From assembly GCA_036245805.1 (NCBI GenBank), contig BTRK01000004.1, positions 8,246,001-8,310,000 of the forward strand: a stretch of 64,000 bases of DNA, in the 5' to 3' direction. Position numbers and translations under genes: made by a program. Source of the DNA: Pristionchus mayeri (Eukaryota; Nematoda; Chromadorea; Rhabditida; Neodiplogasteridae). The notes under the pieces were generated by a model. It was not told the DNA's origin and did not search any database. It was given only the letters and a program-made list of their open reading frames with translations. Of the stretch, positions 21,288 through 34,042 are shown piece after piece. Every line of letters starts with the position of its first letter. Position 1 is the first letter of the stretch.

Positions 21288-21390
21288 GGCCTCTCCTGAG
21301 AGAGACCGTTCCAAAATTGAGTGGTTCCGGCCACGTCTTTTTACCAACGAGCCAGTTTGTATACAAACCTCAAACTTGGGAAGTTAATCC
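21288..21390 (-). ncRNA. Spliced-leader RNA, copy 13
   Basis: Unit 13, paired with U5 at 21538-21658. Confidence 0.92.
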
Positions 21391-21537
21391 ATCGATGACA
21401 GCAACAGTTGAATACTCATAGGAAGGAAGTGTTCTACACCAACCACATTCACGAGCGATGCCAGGGGGTATTTCCGTGGAAGGGAAAGATACAGGGAGGT
21501 TTAGGGAAGGATTTTCTTTTTGATTCTAGCCATTTTA

Positions 21538-21658
21538 TTATCCCGCTCTTTCGAGGGGATTCCAAAAAATGAGTGATACTCATAGTTTGATCCTTTGCAC
21601 GGAAATCTTTAGTAAAAGGCGAAAGATTTTCTCGAGCAAATGCAAAGGATCCAGAGTT
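21538..21658 (-). ncRNA. U5 snRNA, unit 13
   Basis: Intact copy between U1 (21790-21951) and SL (21288-21390). Confidence 0.96.
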
Positions 21659-21789
21659 GAAGAATGGACCACTCCTTCGCCTCCTTTACCACAAACGCTC
21701 TCTATTCTCACCGGGTGAGAGACCCTCTGTATTCGTGTCTGCACTCTCTACGTATCACATACTATTTTTTTCTTTGCAGATTCGAAAAA

Positions 21790-21951
21790 GCAGGGTCGCG
21801 CGAACGCAACCCCTCACTCAAAAATGTAGCTGTTTGCCAACCCCAACTCGGAGCTGCAATACAGGTCAGCGTGTCCGAAAGTGCAATGGACACGCCTCGC
21901 CGTAGGGTTCCCGTCTTCGTGATCACGAGAGACCCCCAGCCAGGTAAGTTT
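21790..21951 (-). ncRNA. U1 snRNA, unit 13
   Basis: Intact copy, downstream of U2 at 22683-22866. Confidence 0.97.
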
Positions 21952-22682
21952 ATGAGCGATGCATTCACCCTCTTTCGTATGTGCAATCGTTCTCTAGCCA
22001 CGCCGGGAGAGAAACCTCGCGCTCTCCTCCCCTCTCCCCCGCTCGATCTACACCCTCTGGCACCCATGATCTACGCACTATTCTTCCCCAGTCGATATCT
22101 GCGTCTCCCCGCTCTCTGATCTACCTCTTGTCTCCCAAATCCCCCTAATCGATACCTCCCTTCCCTCAGACCTCCAATGATCTACCCCCCGACACCTCTC
22201 TCGCACTCCCCACACCTCGAAATCAACTCTCCACCCTCTATCCCCCATCACGCCTCGAAATCCGCACTGAAATCGACCGAAATCAACACTTTTCAAAAAA
22301 GTGACATCGCTCATTTTCTAAAATCTTTGTTTCATATGAAACGACATTCGAAAACCACATCAATCGACTCCATTTGAGGTCCTGATCACTCTCCGAGAAA
22401 GAACGGAGTCGATATCTCGATTTTTAAAATCACTTTTTTTTCACCCGCGCACCATTTTTGTCGAATTTACGCCGCTGTACAAAAATCGACTAGAGAGCCA
22501 ATCGCCCTCTCCAACGCGCCGTCTCTGACGAGAGAGAGACGAGAGGAGAGGGAGGGCACTGAGGACGTCCGAGACGAGAACGCACCGCCCCCTCCAACCA
22601 ACACTCCCTATCATTAGGGATCATGTCACATGTGAGGAATAGGCATTTCGCCTCTCTTTCGATTCATTTTCCCCTAAGGGAA

Positions 22683-22866
22683 GGGCCGATCCCGGAGGCA
22701 GTGCAATACCGGGCCGACCCGTGGTAGGAGAGGAGCAAGCCCCTGCAACCCTACCCGGTTTCAAAAATCAGTTAATCTCGATGTTACCAATAGGTAACGT
22801 ACCGGAGATTAAGCCGATAAGAACAGATACTACACTTTGATCTTAGCCAAAAGGCCGAGAAGCGAT
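22683..22866 (-). ncRNA. U2 snRNA, unit 13
   Basis: Complete copy, upstream of U1 at 21790-21951. Confidence 0.97.
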
Positions 22867-23302
22867 ACTGTTGAATCGACAACAAACAAATTTTAAAACT
22901 ACGGAAAGACTAGAATCTGCGGGTAAGGGACCACCCTCACTCTCTCGACCACACCCACTCCCTCACCCAGCCTCCCCCCGCCTCTCGTCCTCCCTCCGTC
23001 TCTCCCTCTGGCTCCCTTTTCACGCCATTTCTGAAGAGGAAAAAAGAATCTACATTATCGAAAAAATTACTGAATTCTGTACTTTATTTCAGATTTCATC
23101 AAAATGGTCAGAAGTCGTCATTTTCGAGATTTTCACTTTTCTTCGATTCTTCACTGTTTCTGCAGGCGAATGAAGGCGTATTCTTTATCGCTATTTCCAC
23201 ATGAAATATGCACAAAAAACACGTCAGATGACATCGTTGTTGAGGCCAGAAGACAGCATCATTCAGACAACAACTTTTCATTTTGATCGATTCATGCGCA
23301 TT

Positions 23303-23405
23303 GGCCTCTCCTGAGAGAGACCGTTCCAAAATTGAGTGGTTCCGGCCACGTCTTTTTACCAACGAGCCAGTTTGTATACAAACCTCAAACTTGGGAAGTT
23401 AATCC
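23303..23405 (-). ncRNA. Spliced-leader RNA, copy 14
   Basis: Unit 14, paired with U5 at 23553-23673. Confidence 0.92.
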
Positions 23406-23552
23406 ATCGATGACAGCAACAGTTGAATACTCATAGGAAGGAAGTGTTCTACACCAACCACATTCACGAGCGATGCCAGGGGGTATTTCCGTGGAAGGGA
23501 AAGATACAGGGAGGTTTAGGGAAGGATTTTCTTTTTGATTCTAGCCATTTTA

Positions 23553-23673
23553 TTATCCCGCTCTTTCGAGGGGATTCCAAAAAATGAGTGATACTCATAG
23601 TTTGATCCTTTGCACGGAAATCTTTAGTAAAAGGCGAAAGATTTTCTCGAGCAAATGCAAAGGATCCAGAGTT
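23553..23673 (-). ncRNA. U5 snRNA, unit 14
   Basis: Intact copy between U1 (23805-23966) and SL (23303-23405). Confidence 0.96.
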
Positions 23674-23804
23674 GAAGAATGGACCACTCCTTCGCCTCCT
23701 TTACCACAAACGCTCTCTATTCTCACCGGGTGAGAGACCCTCTGTATTCGTGTCTGCACTCTCTACGTATCACATACTATTTTTTTCTTTGCAGATTCGA
23801 AAAA

Positions 23805-23966
23805 GCAGGGTCGCGCGAACGCAACCCCTCACTCAAAAATGTAGCTGTTTGCCAACCCCAACTCGGAGCTGCAATACAGGTCAGCGTGTCCGAAAGTGCA
23901 ATGGACACGCCTCGCCGTAGGGTTCCCGTCTTCGTGATCACGAGAGACCCCCAGCCAGGTAAGTTT
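23805..23966 (-). ncRNA. U1 snRNA, unit 14
   Basis: Intact copy, downstream of U2 at 24698-24881. Confidence 0.97.
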
Positions 23967-24697
23967 ATGAGCGATGCATTCACCCTCTTTCGTATGTGCA
24001 ATCGTTCTCTAGCCACGCCGGGAGAGAAACCTCGCGCTCTCCTCCCCTCTCCCCCGCTCGATCTACACCCTCTGGCACCCATGATCTACGCACTATTCTT
24101 CCCCAGTCGATATCTGCGTCTCCCCGCTCTCTGATCTACCTCTTGTCTCCCAAATCCCCCTAATCGATACCTCCCTTCCCTCAGACCTCCAATGATCTAC
24201 CCCCCGACACCTCTCTCGCACTCCCCACACCTCGAAATCAACTCTCCACCCTCTATCCCCCATCACGCCTCGAAATCCGCACTGAAATCGACCGAAATCA
24301 ACACTTTTCAAAAAAGTGACATCGCTCATTTTCTAAAATCTTTGTTTCATATGAAACGACATTCGAAAACCACATCAATCGACTCCATTTGAGGTCCTGA
24401 TCACTCTCCGAGAAAGAACGGAGTCGATATCTCGATTTTTAAAATCACTTTTTTTTCACCCGCGCACCATTTTTGTCGAATTTACGCCGCTGTACAAAAA
24501 TCGACTAGAGAGCCAATCGCCCTCTCCAACGCGCCGTCTCTGACGAGAGAGAGACGAGAGGAGAGGGAGGGCACTGAGGACGTCCGAGACGAGAACGCAC
24601 CGCCCCCTCCAACCAACACTCCCTATCATTAGGGATCATGTCACATGTGAGGAATAGGCATTTCGCCTCTCTTTCGATTCATTTTCCCCTAAGGGAA

Positions 24698-24881
24698 GGG
24701 CCGATCCCGGAGGCAGTGCAATACCGGGCCGACCCGTGGTAGGAGAGGAGCAAGCCCCTGCAACCCTACCCGGTTTCAAAAATCAGTTAATCTCGATGTT
24801 ACCAATAGGTAACGTACCGGAGATTAAGCCGATAAGAACAGATACTACACTTTGATCTTAGCCAAAAGGCCGAGAAGCGAT
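24698..24881 (-). ncRNA. U2 snRNA, unit 14
   Basis: Complete copy, upstream of U1 at 23805-23966. Confidence 0.97.
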
Positions 24882-25317
24882 ACTGTTGAATCGACAACAA
24901 ACAAATTTTAAAACTACGGAAAGACTAGAATCTGCGGGTAAGGGACCACCCTCACTCTCTCGACCACACCCACTCCCTCACCCAGCCTCCCCCCGCCTCT
25001 CGTCCTCCCTCCGTCTCTCCCTCTGGCTCCCTTTTCACGCCATTTCTGAAGAGGAAAAAAGAATCTACATTATCGAAAAAATTACTGAATTCTGTACTTT
25101 ATTTCAGATTTCATCAAAATGGTCAGAAGTCGTCATTTTCGAGATTTTCACTTTTCTTCGATTCTTCACTGTTTCTGCAGGCGAATGAAGGCGTATTCTT
25201 TATCGCTATTTCCACATGAAATATGCACAAAAAACACGTCAGATGACATCGTTGTTGAGGCCAGAAGACAGCATCATTCAGACAACAACTTTTCATTTTG
25301 ATCGATTCATGCGCATT

Positions 25318-25420
25318 GGCCTCTCCTGAGAGAGACCGTTCCAAAATTGAGTGGTTCCGGCCACGTCTTTTTACCAACGAGCCAGTTTGTATACAAACCT
25401 CAAACTTGGGAAGTTAATCC
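25318..25420 (-). ncRNA. Spliced-leader RNA, copy 15
   Basis: Unit 15, paired with U5 at 25568-25688. Confidence 0.92.
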
Positions 25421-25567
25421 ATCGATGACAGCAACAGTTGAATACTCATAGGAAGGAAGTGTTCTACACCAACCACATTCACGAGCGATGCCAGGGGGTA
25501 TTTCCGTGGAAGGGAAAGATACAGGGAGGTTTAGGGAAGGATTTTCTTTTTGATTCTAGCCATTTTA

Positions 25568-25688
25568 TTATCCCGCTCTTTCGAGGGGATTCCAAAAAAT
25601 GAGTGATACTCATAGTTTGATCCTTTGCACGGAAATCTTTAGTAAAAGGCGAAAGATTTTCTCGAGCAAATGCAAAGGATCCAGAGTT
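25568..25688 (-). ncRNA. U5 snRNA, unit 15
   Basis: Intact copy between U1 (25820-25981) and SL (25318-25420). Confidence 0.96.
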
Positions 25689-25819
25689 GAAGAATGGACC
25701 ACTCCTTCGCCTCCTTTACCACAAACGCTCTCTATTCTCACCGGGTGAGAGACCCTCTGTATTCGTGTCTGCACTCTCTACGTATCACATACTATTTTTT
25801 TCTTTGCAGATTCGAAAAA

Positions 25820-25981
25820 GCAGGGTCGCGCGAACGCAACCCCTCACTCAAAAATGTAGCTGTTTGCCAACCCCAACTCGGAGCTGCAATACAGGTCAGC
25901 GTGTCCGAAAGTGCAATGGACACGCCTCGCCGTAGGGTTCCCGTCTTCGTGATCACGAGAGACCCCCAGCCAGGTAAGTTT
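25820..25981 (-). ncRNA. U1 snRNA, unit 15
   Basis: Intact copy, downstream of U2 at 26713-26896. Confidence 0.97.
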
Positions 25982-26712
25982 ATGAGCGATGCATTCACCC
26001 TCTTTCGTATGTGCAATCGTTCTCTAGCCACGCCGGGAGAGAAACCTCGCGCTCTCCTCCCCTCTCCCCCGCTCGATCTACACCCTCTGGCACCCATGAT
26101 CTACGCACTATTCTTCCCCAGTCGATATCTGCGTCTCCCCGCTCTCTGATCTACCTCTTGTCTCCCAAATCCCCCTAATCGATACCTCCCTTCCCTCAGA
26201 CCTCCAATGATCTACCCCCCGACACCTCTCTCGCACTCCCCACACCTCGAAATCAACTCTCCACCCTCTATCCCCCATCACGCCTCGAAATCCGCACTGA
26301 AATCGACCGAAATCAACACTTTTCAAAAAAGTGACATCGCTCATTTTCTAAAATCTTTGTTTCATATGAAACGACATTCGAAAACCACATCAATCGACTC
26401 CATTTGAGGTCCTGATCACTCTCCGAGAAAGAACGGAGTCGATATCTCGATTTTTAAAATCACTTTTTTTTCACCCGCGCACCATTTTTGTCGAATTTAC
26501 GCCGCTGTACAAAAATCGACTAGAGAGCCAATCGCCCTCTCCAACGCGCCGTCTCTGACGAGAGAGAGACGAGAGGAGAGGGAGGGCACTGAGGACGTCC
26601 GAGACGAGAACGCACCGCCCCCTCCAACCAACACTCCCTATCATTAGGGATCATGTCACATGTGAGGAATAGGCATTTCGCCTCTCTTTCGATTCATTTT
26701 CCCCTAAGGGAA

Positions 26713-26896
26713 GGGCCGATCCCGGAGGCAGTGCAATACCGGGCCGACCCGTGGTAGGAGAGGAGCAAGCCCCTGCAACCCTACCCGGTTTCAAAAATCA
26801 GTTAATCTCGATGTTACCAATAGGTAACGTACCGGAGATTAAGCCGATAAGAACAGATACTACACTTTGATCTTAGCCAAAAGGCCGAGAAGCGAT
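26713..26896 (-). ncRNA. U2 snRNA, unit 15
   Basis: Complete copy, upstream of U1 at 25820-25981. Confidence 0.97.
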
Positions 26897-27332
26897 ACTG
26901 TTGAATCGACAACAAACAAATTTTAAAACTACGGAAAGACTAGAATCTGCGGGTAAGGGACCACCCTCACTCTCTCGACCACACCCACTCCCTCACCCAG
27001 CCTCCCCCCGCCTCTCGTCCTCCCTCCGTCTCTCCCTCTGGCTCCCTTTTCACGCCATTTCTGAAGAGGAAAAAAGAATCTACATTATCGAAAAAATTAC
27101 TGAATTCTGTACTTTATTTCAGATTTCATCAAAATGGTCAGAAGTCGTCATTTTCGAGATTTTCACTTTTCTTCGATTCTTCACTGTTTCTGCAGGCGAA
27201 TGAAGGCGTATTCTTTATCGCTATTTCCACATGAAATATGCACAAAAAACACGTCAGATGACATCGTTGTTGAGGCCAGAAGACAGCATCATTCAGACAA
27301 CAACTTTTCATTTTGATCGATTCATGCGCATT

Positions 27333-27435
27333 GGCCTCTCCTGAGAGAGACCGTTCCAAAATTGAGTGGTTCCGGCCACGTCTTTTTACCAACGAGCCAG
27401 TTTGTATACAAACCTCAAACTTGGGAAGTTAATCC
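27333..27435 (-). ncRNA. Spliced-leader RNA, copy 16
   Basis: Unit 16, paired with U5 at 27583-27703. Confidence 0.92.
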
Positions 27436-27582
27436 ATCGATGACAGCAACAGTTGAATACTCATAGGAAGGAAGTGTTCTACACCAACCACATTCACGAG
27501 CGATGCCAGGGGGTATTTCCGTGGAAGGGAAAGATACAGGGAGGTTTAGGGAAGGATTTTCTTTTTGATTCTAGCCATTTTA

Positions 27583-27703
27583 TTATCCCGCTCTTTCGAG
27601 GGGATTCCAAAAAATGAGTGATACTCATAGTTTGATCCTTTGCACGGAAATCTTTAGTAAAAGGCGAAAGATTTTCTCGAGCAAATGCAAAGGATCCAGA
27701 GTT
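27583..27703 (-). ncRNA. U5 snRNA, unit 16
   Basis: Intact copy between U1 (27835-27996) and SL (27333-27435). Confidence 0.96.
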
Positions 27704-27834
27704 GAAGAATGGACCACTCCTTCGCCTCCTTTACCACAAACGCTCTCTATTCTCACCGGGTGAGAGACCCTCTGTATTCGTGTCTGCACTCTCTACGTAT
27801 CACATACTATTTTTTTCTTTGCAGATTCGAAAAA

Positions 27835-27996
27835 GCAGGGTCGCGCGAACGCAACCCCTCACTCAAAAATGTAGCTGTTTGCCAACCCCAACTCGGAGCT
27901 GCAATACAGGTCAGCGTGTCCGAAAGTGCAATGGACACGCCTCGCCGTAGGGTTCCCGTCTTCGTGATCACGAGAGACCCCCAGCCAGGTAAGTTT
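27835..27996 (-). ncRNA. U1 snRNA, unit 16
   Basis: Intact copy, downstream of U2 at 28728-28911. Confidence 0.97.
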
Positions 27997-28727
27997 ATGA
28001 GCGATGCATTCACCCTCTTTCGTATGTGCAATCGTTCTCTAGCCACGCCGGGAGAGAAACCTCGCGCTCTCCTCCCCTCTCCCCCGCTCGATCTACACCC
28101 TCTGGCACCCATGATCTACGCACTATTCTTCCCCAGTCGATATCTGCGTCTCCCCGCTCTCTGATCTACCTCTTGTCTCCCAAATCCCCCTAATCGATAC
28201 CTCCCTTCCCTCAGACCTCCAATGATCTACCCCCCGACACCTCTCTCGCACTCCCCACACCTCGAAATCAACTCTCCACCCTCTATCCCCCATCACGCCT
28301 CGAAATCCGCACTGAAATCGACCGAAATCAACACTTTTCAAAAAAGTGACATCGCTCATTTTCTAAAATCTTTGTTTCATATGAAACGACATTCGAAAAC
28401 CACATCAATCGACTCCATTTGAGGTCCTGATCACTCTCCGAGAAAGAACGGAGTCGATATCTCGATTTTTAAAATCACTTTTTTTTCACCCGCGCACCAT
28501 TTTTGTCGAATTTACGCCGCTGTACAAAAATCGACTAGAGAGCCAATCGCCCTCTCCAACGCGCCGTCTCTGACGAGAGAGAGACGAGAGGAGAGGGAGG
28601 GCACTGAGGACGTCCGAGACGAGAACGCACCGCCCCCTCCAACCAACACTCCCTATCATTAGGGATCATGTCACATGTGAGGAATAGGCATTTCGCCTCT
28701 CTTTCGATTCATTTTCCCCTAAGGGAA

Positions 28728-28911
28728 GGGCCGATCCCGGAGGCAGTGCAATACCGGGCCGACCCGTGGTAGGAGAGGAGCAAGCCCCTGCAACCCTACC
28801 CGGTTTCAAAAATCAGTTAATCTCGATGTTACCAATAGGTAACGTACCGGAGATTAAGCCGATAAGAACAGATACTACACTTTGATCTTAGCCAAAAGGC
28901 CGAGAAGCGAT
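28728..28911 (-). ncRNA. U2 snRNA, unit 16
   Basis: Complete copy, upstream of U1 at 27835-27996. Confidence 0.97.
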
Positions 28912-29347
28912 ACTGTTGAATCGACAACAAACAAATTTTAAAACTACGGAAAGACTAGAATCTGCGGGTAAGGGACCACCCTCACTCTCTCGACCACACC
29001 CACTCCCTCACCCAGCCTCCCCCCGCCTCTCGTCCTCCCTCCGTCTCTCCCTCTGGCTCCCTTTTCACGCCATTTCTGAAGAGGAAAAAAGAATCTACAT
29101 TATCGAAAAAATTACTGAATTCTGTACTTTATTTCAGATTTCATCAAAATGGTCAGAAGTCGTCATTTTCGAGATTTTCACTTTTCTTCGATTCTTCACT
29201 GTTTCTGCAGGCGAATGAAGGCGTATTCTTTATCGCTATTTCCACATGAAATATGCACAAAAAACACGTCAGATGACATCGTTGTTGAGGCCAGAAGACA
29301 GCATCATTCAGACAACAACTTTTCATTTTGATCGATTCATGCGCATT

Positions 29348-29450
29348 GGCCTCTCCTGAGAGAGACCGTTCCAAAATTGAGTGGTTCCGGCCACGTCTTT
29401 TTACCAACGAGCCAGTTTGTATACAAACCTCAAACTTGGGAAGTTAATCC
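29348..29450 (-). ncRNA. Spliced-leader RNA, copy 17
   Basis: Unit 17, paired with U5 at 29598-29718. Confidence 0.92.
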
Positions 29451-29597
29451 ATCGATGACAGCAACAGTTGAATACTCATAGGAAGGAAGTGTTCTACACC
29501 AACCACATTCACGAGCGATGCCAGGGGGTATTTCCGTGGAAGGGAAAGATACAGGGAGGTTTAGGGAAGGATTTTCTTTTTGATTCTAGCCATTTTA

Positions 29598-29718
29598 TTA
29601 TCCCGCTCTTTCGAGGGGATTCCAAAAAATGAGTGATACTCATAGTTTGATCCTTTGCACGGAAATCTTTAGTAAAAGGCGAAAGATTTTCTCGAGCAAA
29701 TGCAAAGGATCCAGAGTT
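29598..29718 (-). ncRNA. U5 snRNA, unit 17
   Basis: Intact copy between U1 (29850-30011) and SL (29348-29450). Confidence 0.96.
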
Positions 29719-29849
29719 GAAGAATGGACCACTCCTTCGCCTCCTTTACCACAAACGCTCTCTATTCTCACCGGGTGAGAGACCCTCTGTATTCGTGTCT
29801 GCACTCTCTACGTATCACATACTATTTTTTTCTTTGCAGATTCGAAAAA

Positions 29850-30011
29850 GCAGGGTCGCGCGAACGCAACCCCTCACTCAAAAATGTAGCTGTTTGCCAA
29901 CCCCAACTCGGAGCTGCAATACAGGTCAGCGTGTCCGAAAGTGCAATGGACACGCCTCGCCGTAGGGTTCCCGTCTTCGTGATCACGAGAGACCCCCAGC
30001 CAGGTAAGTTT
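29850..30011 (-). ncRNA. U1 snRNA, unit 17
   Basis: Intact copy, downstream of U2 at 30743-30926. Confidence 0.97.
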
Positions 30012-30742
30012 ATGAGCGATGCATTCACCCTCTTTCGTATGTGCAATCGTTCTCTAGCCACGCCGGGAGAGAAACCTCGCGCTCTCCTCCCCTCTCCCCC
30101 GCTCGATCTACACCCTCTGGCACCCATGATCTACGCACTATTCTTCCCCAGTCGATATCTGCGTCTCCCCGCTCTCTGATCTACCTCTTGTCTCCCAAAT
30201 CCCCCTAATCGATACCTCCCTTCCCTCAGACCTCCAATGATCTACCCCCCGACACCTCTCTCGCACTCCCCACACCTCGAAATCAACTCTCCACCCTCTA
30301 TCCCCCATCACGCCTCGAAATCCGCACTGAAATCGACCGAAATCAACACTTTTCAAAAAAGTGACATCGCTCATTTTCTAAAATCTTTGTTTCATATGAA
30401 ACGACATTCGAAAACCACATCAATCGACTCCATTTGAGGTCCTGATCACTCTCCGAGAAAGAACGGAGTCGATATCTCGATTTTTAAAATCACTTTTTTT
30501 TCACCCGCGCACCATTTTTGTCGAATTTACGCCGCTGTACAAAAATCGACTAGAGAGCCAATCGCCCTCTCCAACGCGCCGTCTCTGACGAGAGAGAGAC
30601 GAGAGGAGAGGGAGGGCACTGAGGACGTCCGAGACGAGAACGCACCGCCCCCTCCAACCAACACTCCCTATCATTAGGGATCATGTCACATGTGAGGAAT
30701 AGGCATTTCGCCTCTCTTTCGATTCATTTTCCCCTAAGGGAA

Positions 30743-30926
30743 GGGCCGATCCCGGAGGCAGTGCAATACCGGGCCGACCCGTGGTAGGAGAGGAGCAAGC
30801 CCCTGCAACCCTACCCGGTTTCAAAAATCAGTTAATCTCGATGTTACCAATAGGTAACGTACCGGAGATTAAGCCGATAAGAACAGATACTACACTTTGA
30901 TCTTAGCCAAAAGGCCGAGAAGCGAT
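30743..30926 (-). ncRNA. U2 snRNA, unit 17
   Basis: Complete copy, upstream of U1 at 29850-30011. Confidence 0.97.
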
Positions 30927-31363
30927 ACTGTTGAATCGACAACAAACAAATTTTAAAACTACGGAAAGACTAGAATCTGCGGGTAAGGGACCACCCTCAC
31001 TCTCTCGACCACACCCACTCCCTCACCCAGCCTCCCCCCGCCTCTCGTCCTCCCTCCGTCTCTCCCTCTGGCTCCCTTTTCACGCCATTTCTGAAGAGGA
31101 AAAAAGAATCTACATTATCGAAAAAAATTACTGAATTCTGTACTTTATTTCAGATTTCATCAAAATGGTCAGAAGTCGTCATTTTCGAGATTTTCACTTT
31201 TCTTCGATTCTTCACTGTTTCTGCAGGCGAATGAAGGCGTATTCTTTATCGCTATTTCCACATGAAATATGCACAAAAAACACGTCAGATGACATCGTTG
31301 TTGAGGCCAGAAGACAGCATCATTCAGACAACAACTTTTCATTTTGATCGATTCATGCGCATT

Positions 31364-31466
31364 GGCCTCTCCTGAGAGAGACCGTTCCAAAATTGAGTGG
31401 TTCCGGCCACGTCTTTTTACCAACGAGCCAGTTTGTATACAAACCTCAAACTTGGGAAGTTAATCC
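31364..31466 (-). ncRNA. Spliced-leader RNA, copy 18
   Basis: Unit 18, paired with U5 at 31614-31734. The A-run to its left is one base longer. Confidence 0.92.
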
Positions 31467-31613
31467 ATCGATGACAGCAACAGTTGAATACTCATAGGAA
31501 GGAAGTGTTCTACACCAACCACATTCACGAGCGATGCCAGGGGGTATTTCCGTGGAAGGGAAAGATACAGGGAGGTTTAGGGAAGGATTTTCTTTTTGAT
31601 TCTAGCCATTTTA

Positions 31614-31734
31614 TTATCCCGCTCTTTCGAGGGGATTCCAAAAAATGAGTGATACTCATAGTTTGATCCTTTGCACGGAAATCTTTAGTAAAAGGCGAAA
31701 GATTTTCTCGAGCAAATGCAAAGGATCCAGAGTT
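31614..31734 (-). ncRNA. U5 snRNA, unit 18
   Basis: Intact copy between U1 (31866-32027) and SL (31364-31466). Confidence 0.96.
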
Positions 31735-31865
31735 GAAGAATGGACCACTCCTTCGCCTCCTTTACCACAAACGCTCTCTATTCTCACCGGGTGAGAGACC
31801 CTCTGTATTCGTGTCTGCACTCTCTACGTATCACATACTATTTTTTTCTTTGCAGATTCGAAAAA

Positions 31866-32027
31866 GCAGGGTCGCGCGAACGCAACCCCTCACTCAAAAA
31901 TGTAGCTGTTTGCCAACCCCAACTCGGAGCTGCAATACAGGTCAGCGTGTCCGAAAGTGCAATGGACACGCCTCGCCGTAGGGTTCCCGTCTTCGTGATC
32001 ACGAGAGACCCCCAGCCAGGTAAGTTT
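31866..32027 (-). ncRNA. U1 snRNA, unit 18
   Basis: Intact copy, downstream of U2 at 32759-32942. Confidence 0.97.
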
Positions 32028-32758
32028 ATGAGCGATGCATTCACCCTCTTTCGTATGTGCAATCGTTCTCTAGCCACGCCGGGAGAGAAACCTCGCGCTC
32101 TCCTCCCCTCTCCCCCGCTCGATCTACACCCTCTGGCACCCATGATCTACGCACTATTCTTCCCCAGTCGATATCTGCGTCTCCCCGCTCTCTGATCTAC
32201 CTCTTGTCTCCCAAATCCCCCTAATCGATACCTCCCTTCCCTCAGACCTCCAATGATCTACCCCCCGACACCTCTCTCGCACTCCCCACACCTCGAAATC
32301 AACTCTCCACCCTCTATCCCCCATCACGCCTCGAAATCCGCACTGAAATCGACCGAAATCAACACTTTTCAAAAAAGTGACATCGCTCATTTTCTAAAAT
32401 CTTTGTTTCATATGAAACGACATTCGAAAACCACATCAATCGACTCCATTTGAGGTCCTGATCACTCTCCGAGAAAGAACGGAGTCGATATCTCGATTTT
32501 TAAAATCACTTTTTTTTCACCCGCGCACCATTTTTGTCGAATTTACGCCGCTGTACAAAAATCGACTAGAGAGCCAATCGCCCTCTCCAACGCGCCGTCT
32601 CTGACGAGAGAGAGACGAGAGGAGAGGGAGGGCACTGAGGACGTCCGAGACGAGAACGCACCGCCCCCTCCAACCAACACTCCCTATCATTAGGGATCAT
32701 GTCACATGTGAGGAATAGGCATTTCGCCTCTCTTTCGATTCATTTTCCCCTAAGGGAA

Positions 32759-32942
32759 GGGCCGATCCCGGAGGCAGTGCAATACCGGGCCGACCCGTGG
32801 TAGGAGAGGAGCAAGCCCCTGCAACCCTACCCGGTTTCAAAAATCAGTTAATCTCGATGTTACCAATAGGTAACGTACCGGAGATTAAGCCGATAAGAAC
32901 AGATACTACACTTTGATCTTAGCCAAAAGGCCGAGAAGCGAT
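32759..32942 (-). ncRNA. U2 snRNA, unit 18
   Basis: Complete copy, upstream of U1 at 31866-32027. Confidence 0.97.
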
Positions 32943-33378
32943 ACTGTTGAATCGACAACAAACAAATTTTAAAACTACGGAAAGACTAGAATCTGCGGGT
33001 AAGGGACCACCCTCACTCTCTCGACCACACCCACTCCCTCACCCAGCCTCCCCCCGCCTCTCGTCCTCCCTCCGTCTCTCCCTCTGGCTCCCTTTTCACG
33101 CCATTTCTGAAGAGGAAAAAAGAATCTAAATTATCGAAAAAATTACTGAATTCTGTACTTTATTTCAGATTTCATCAAAATGGTCAGAAGTCGTCATTTT
33201 CGAGATTTTCACTTTTCTTCGATTCTTCACTGTTTCTGCAGGCGAATGAAGGCGTATTCTTTATCGCTATTTCCACATGAAATATGCACAAAAAACACGT
33301 CAGATGACATCGTTGTTGAGGCCAGAAGACAGCATCATTCAGACAACAACTTTTCATTTTGATCGATTCATGCGCATT

Positions 33379-33481
33379 GGCCTCTCCTGAGAGAGACCGT
33401 TCCAAAATTGAGTGGTTCCGGCCACGTCTTTTTACCAACGAGCCAGTTTGTATACAAACCTCAAACTTGGGAAGTTAATCC
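33379..33481 (-). ncRNA. Spliced-leader RNA, copy 19
   Basis: Unit 19, which has two private base changes (about 33129 and 33614) in its flanks. Paired with U5 at 33629-33749. Confidence 0.92.
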
Positions 33482-33628
33482 ATCGATGACAGCAACAGTT
33501 GAATACTCATAGGAAGGAAGTGTTCTACACCAACCACATTCACGAGCGATGCCAGGGGGTATTTCCGTGGAAGGGAAAGATACAGGGAGGTTTAGGGAAG
33601 GATTTTCTTTTTGGTTCTAGCCATTTTA

Positions 33629-33749
33629 TTATCCCGCTCTTTCGAGGGGATTCCAAAAAATGAGTGATACTCATAGTTTGATCCTTTGCACGGAAATCTT
33701 TAGTAAAAGGCGAAAGATTTTCTCGAGCAAATGCAAAGGATCCAGAGTT
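33629..33749 (-). ncRNA. U5 snRNA, unit 19
   Basis: The RNA is intact, but the downstream 3' box reads GAACC instead of GAATC because of a private change at 33614. Confidence 0.95.
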
Positions 33750-33880
33750 GAAGAATGGACCACTCCTTCGCCTCCTTTACCACAAACGCTCTCTATTCTC
33801 ACCGGGTGAGAGACCCTCTGTATTCGTGTCTGCACTCTCTACGTATCACATACTATTTTTTTCTTTGCAGATTCGAAAAA

Positions 33881-34042
33881 GCAGGGTCGCGCGAACGCAA
33901 CCCCTCACTCAAAAATGTAGCTGTTTGCCAACCCCAACTCGGAGCTGCAATACAGGTCAGCGTGTCCGAAAGTGCAATGGACACGCCTCGCCGTAGGGTT
34001 CCCGTCTTCGTGATCACGAGAGACCCCCAGCCAGGTAAGTTT
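33881..34042 (-). ncRNA. U1 snRNA, unit 19
   Basis: Intact copy, downstream of U2 at 34774-34957. Confidence 0.97.
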
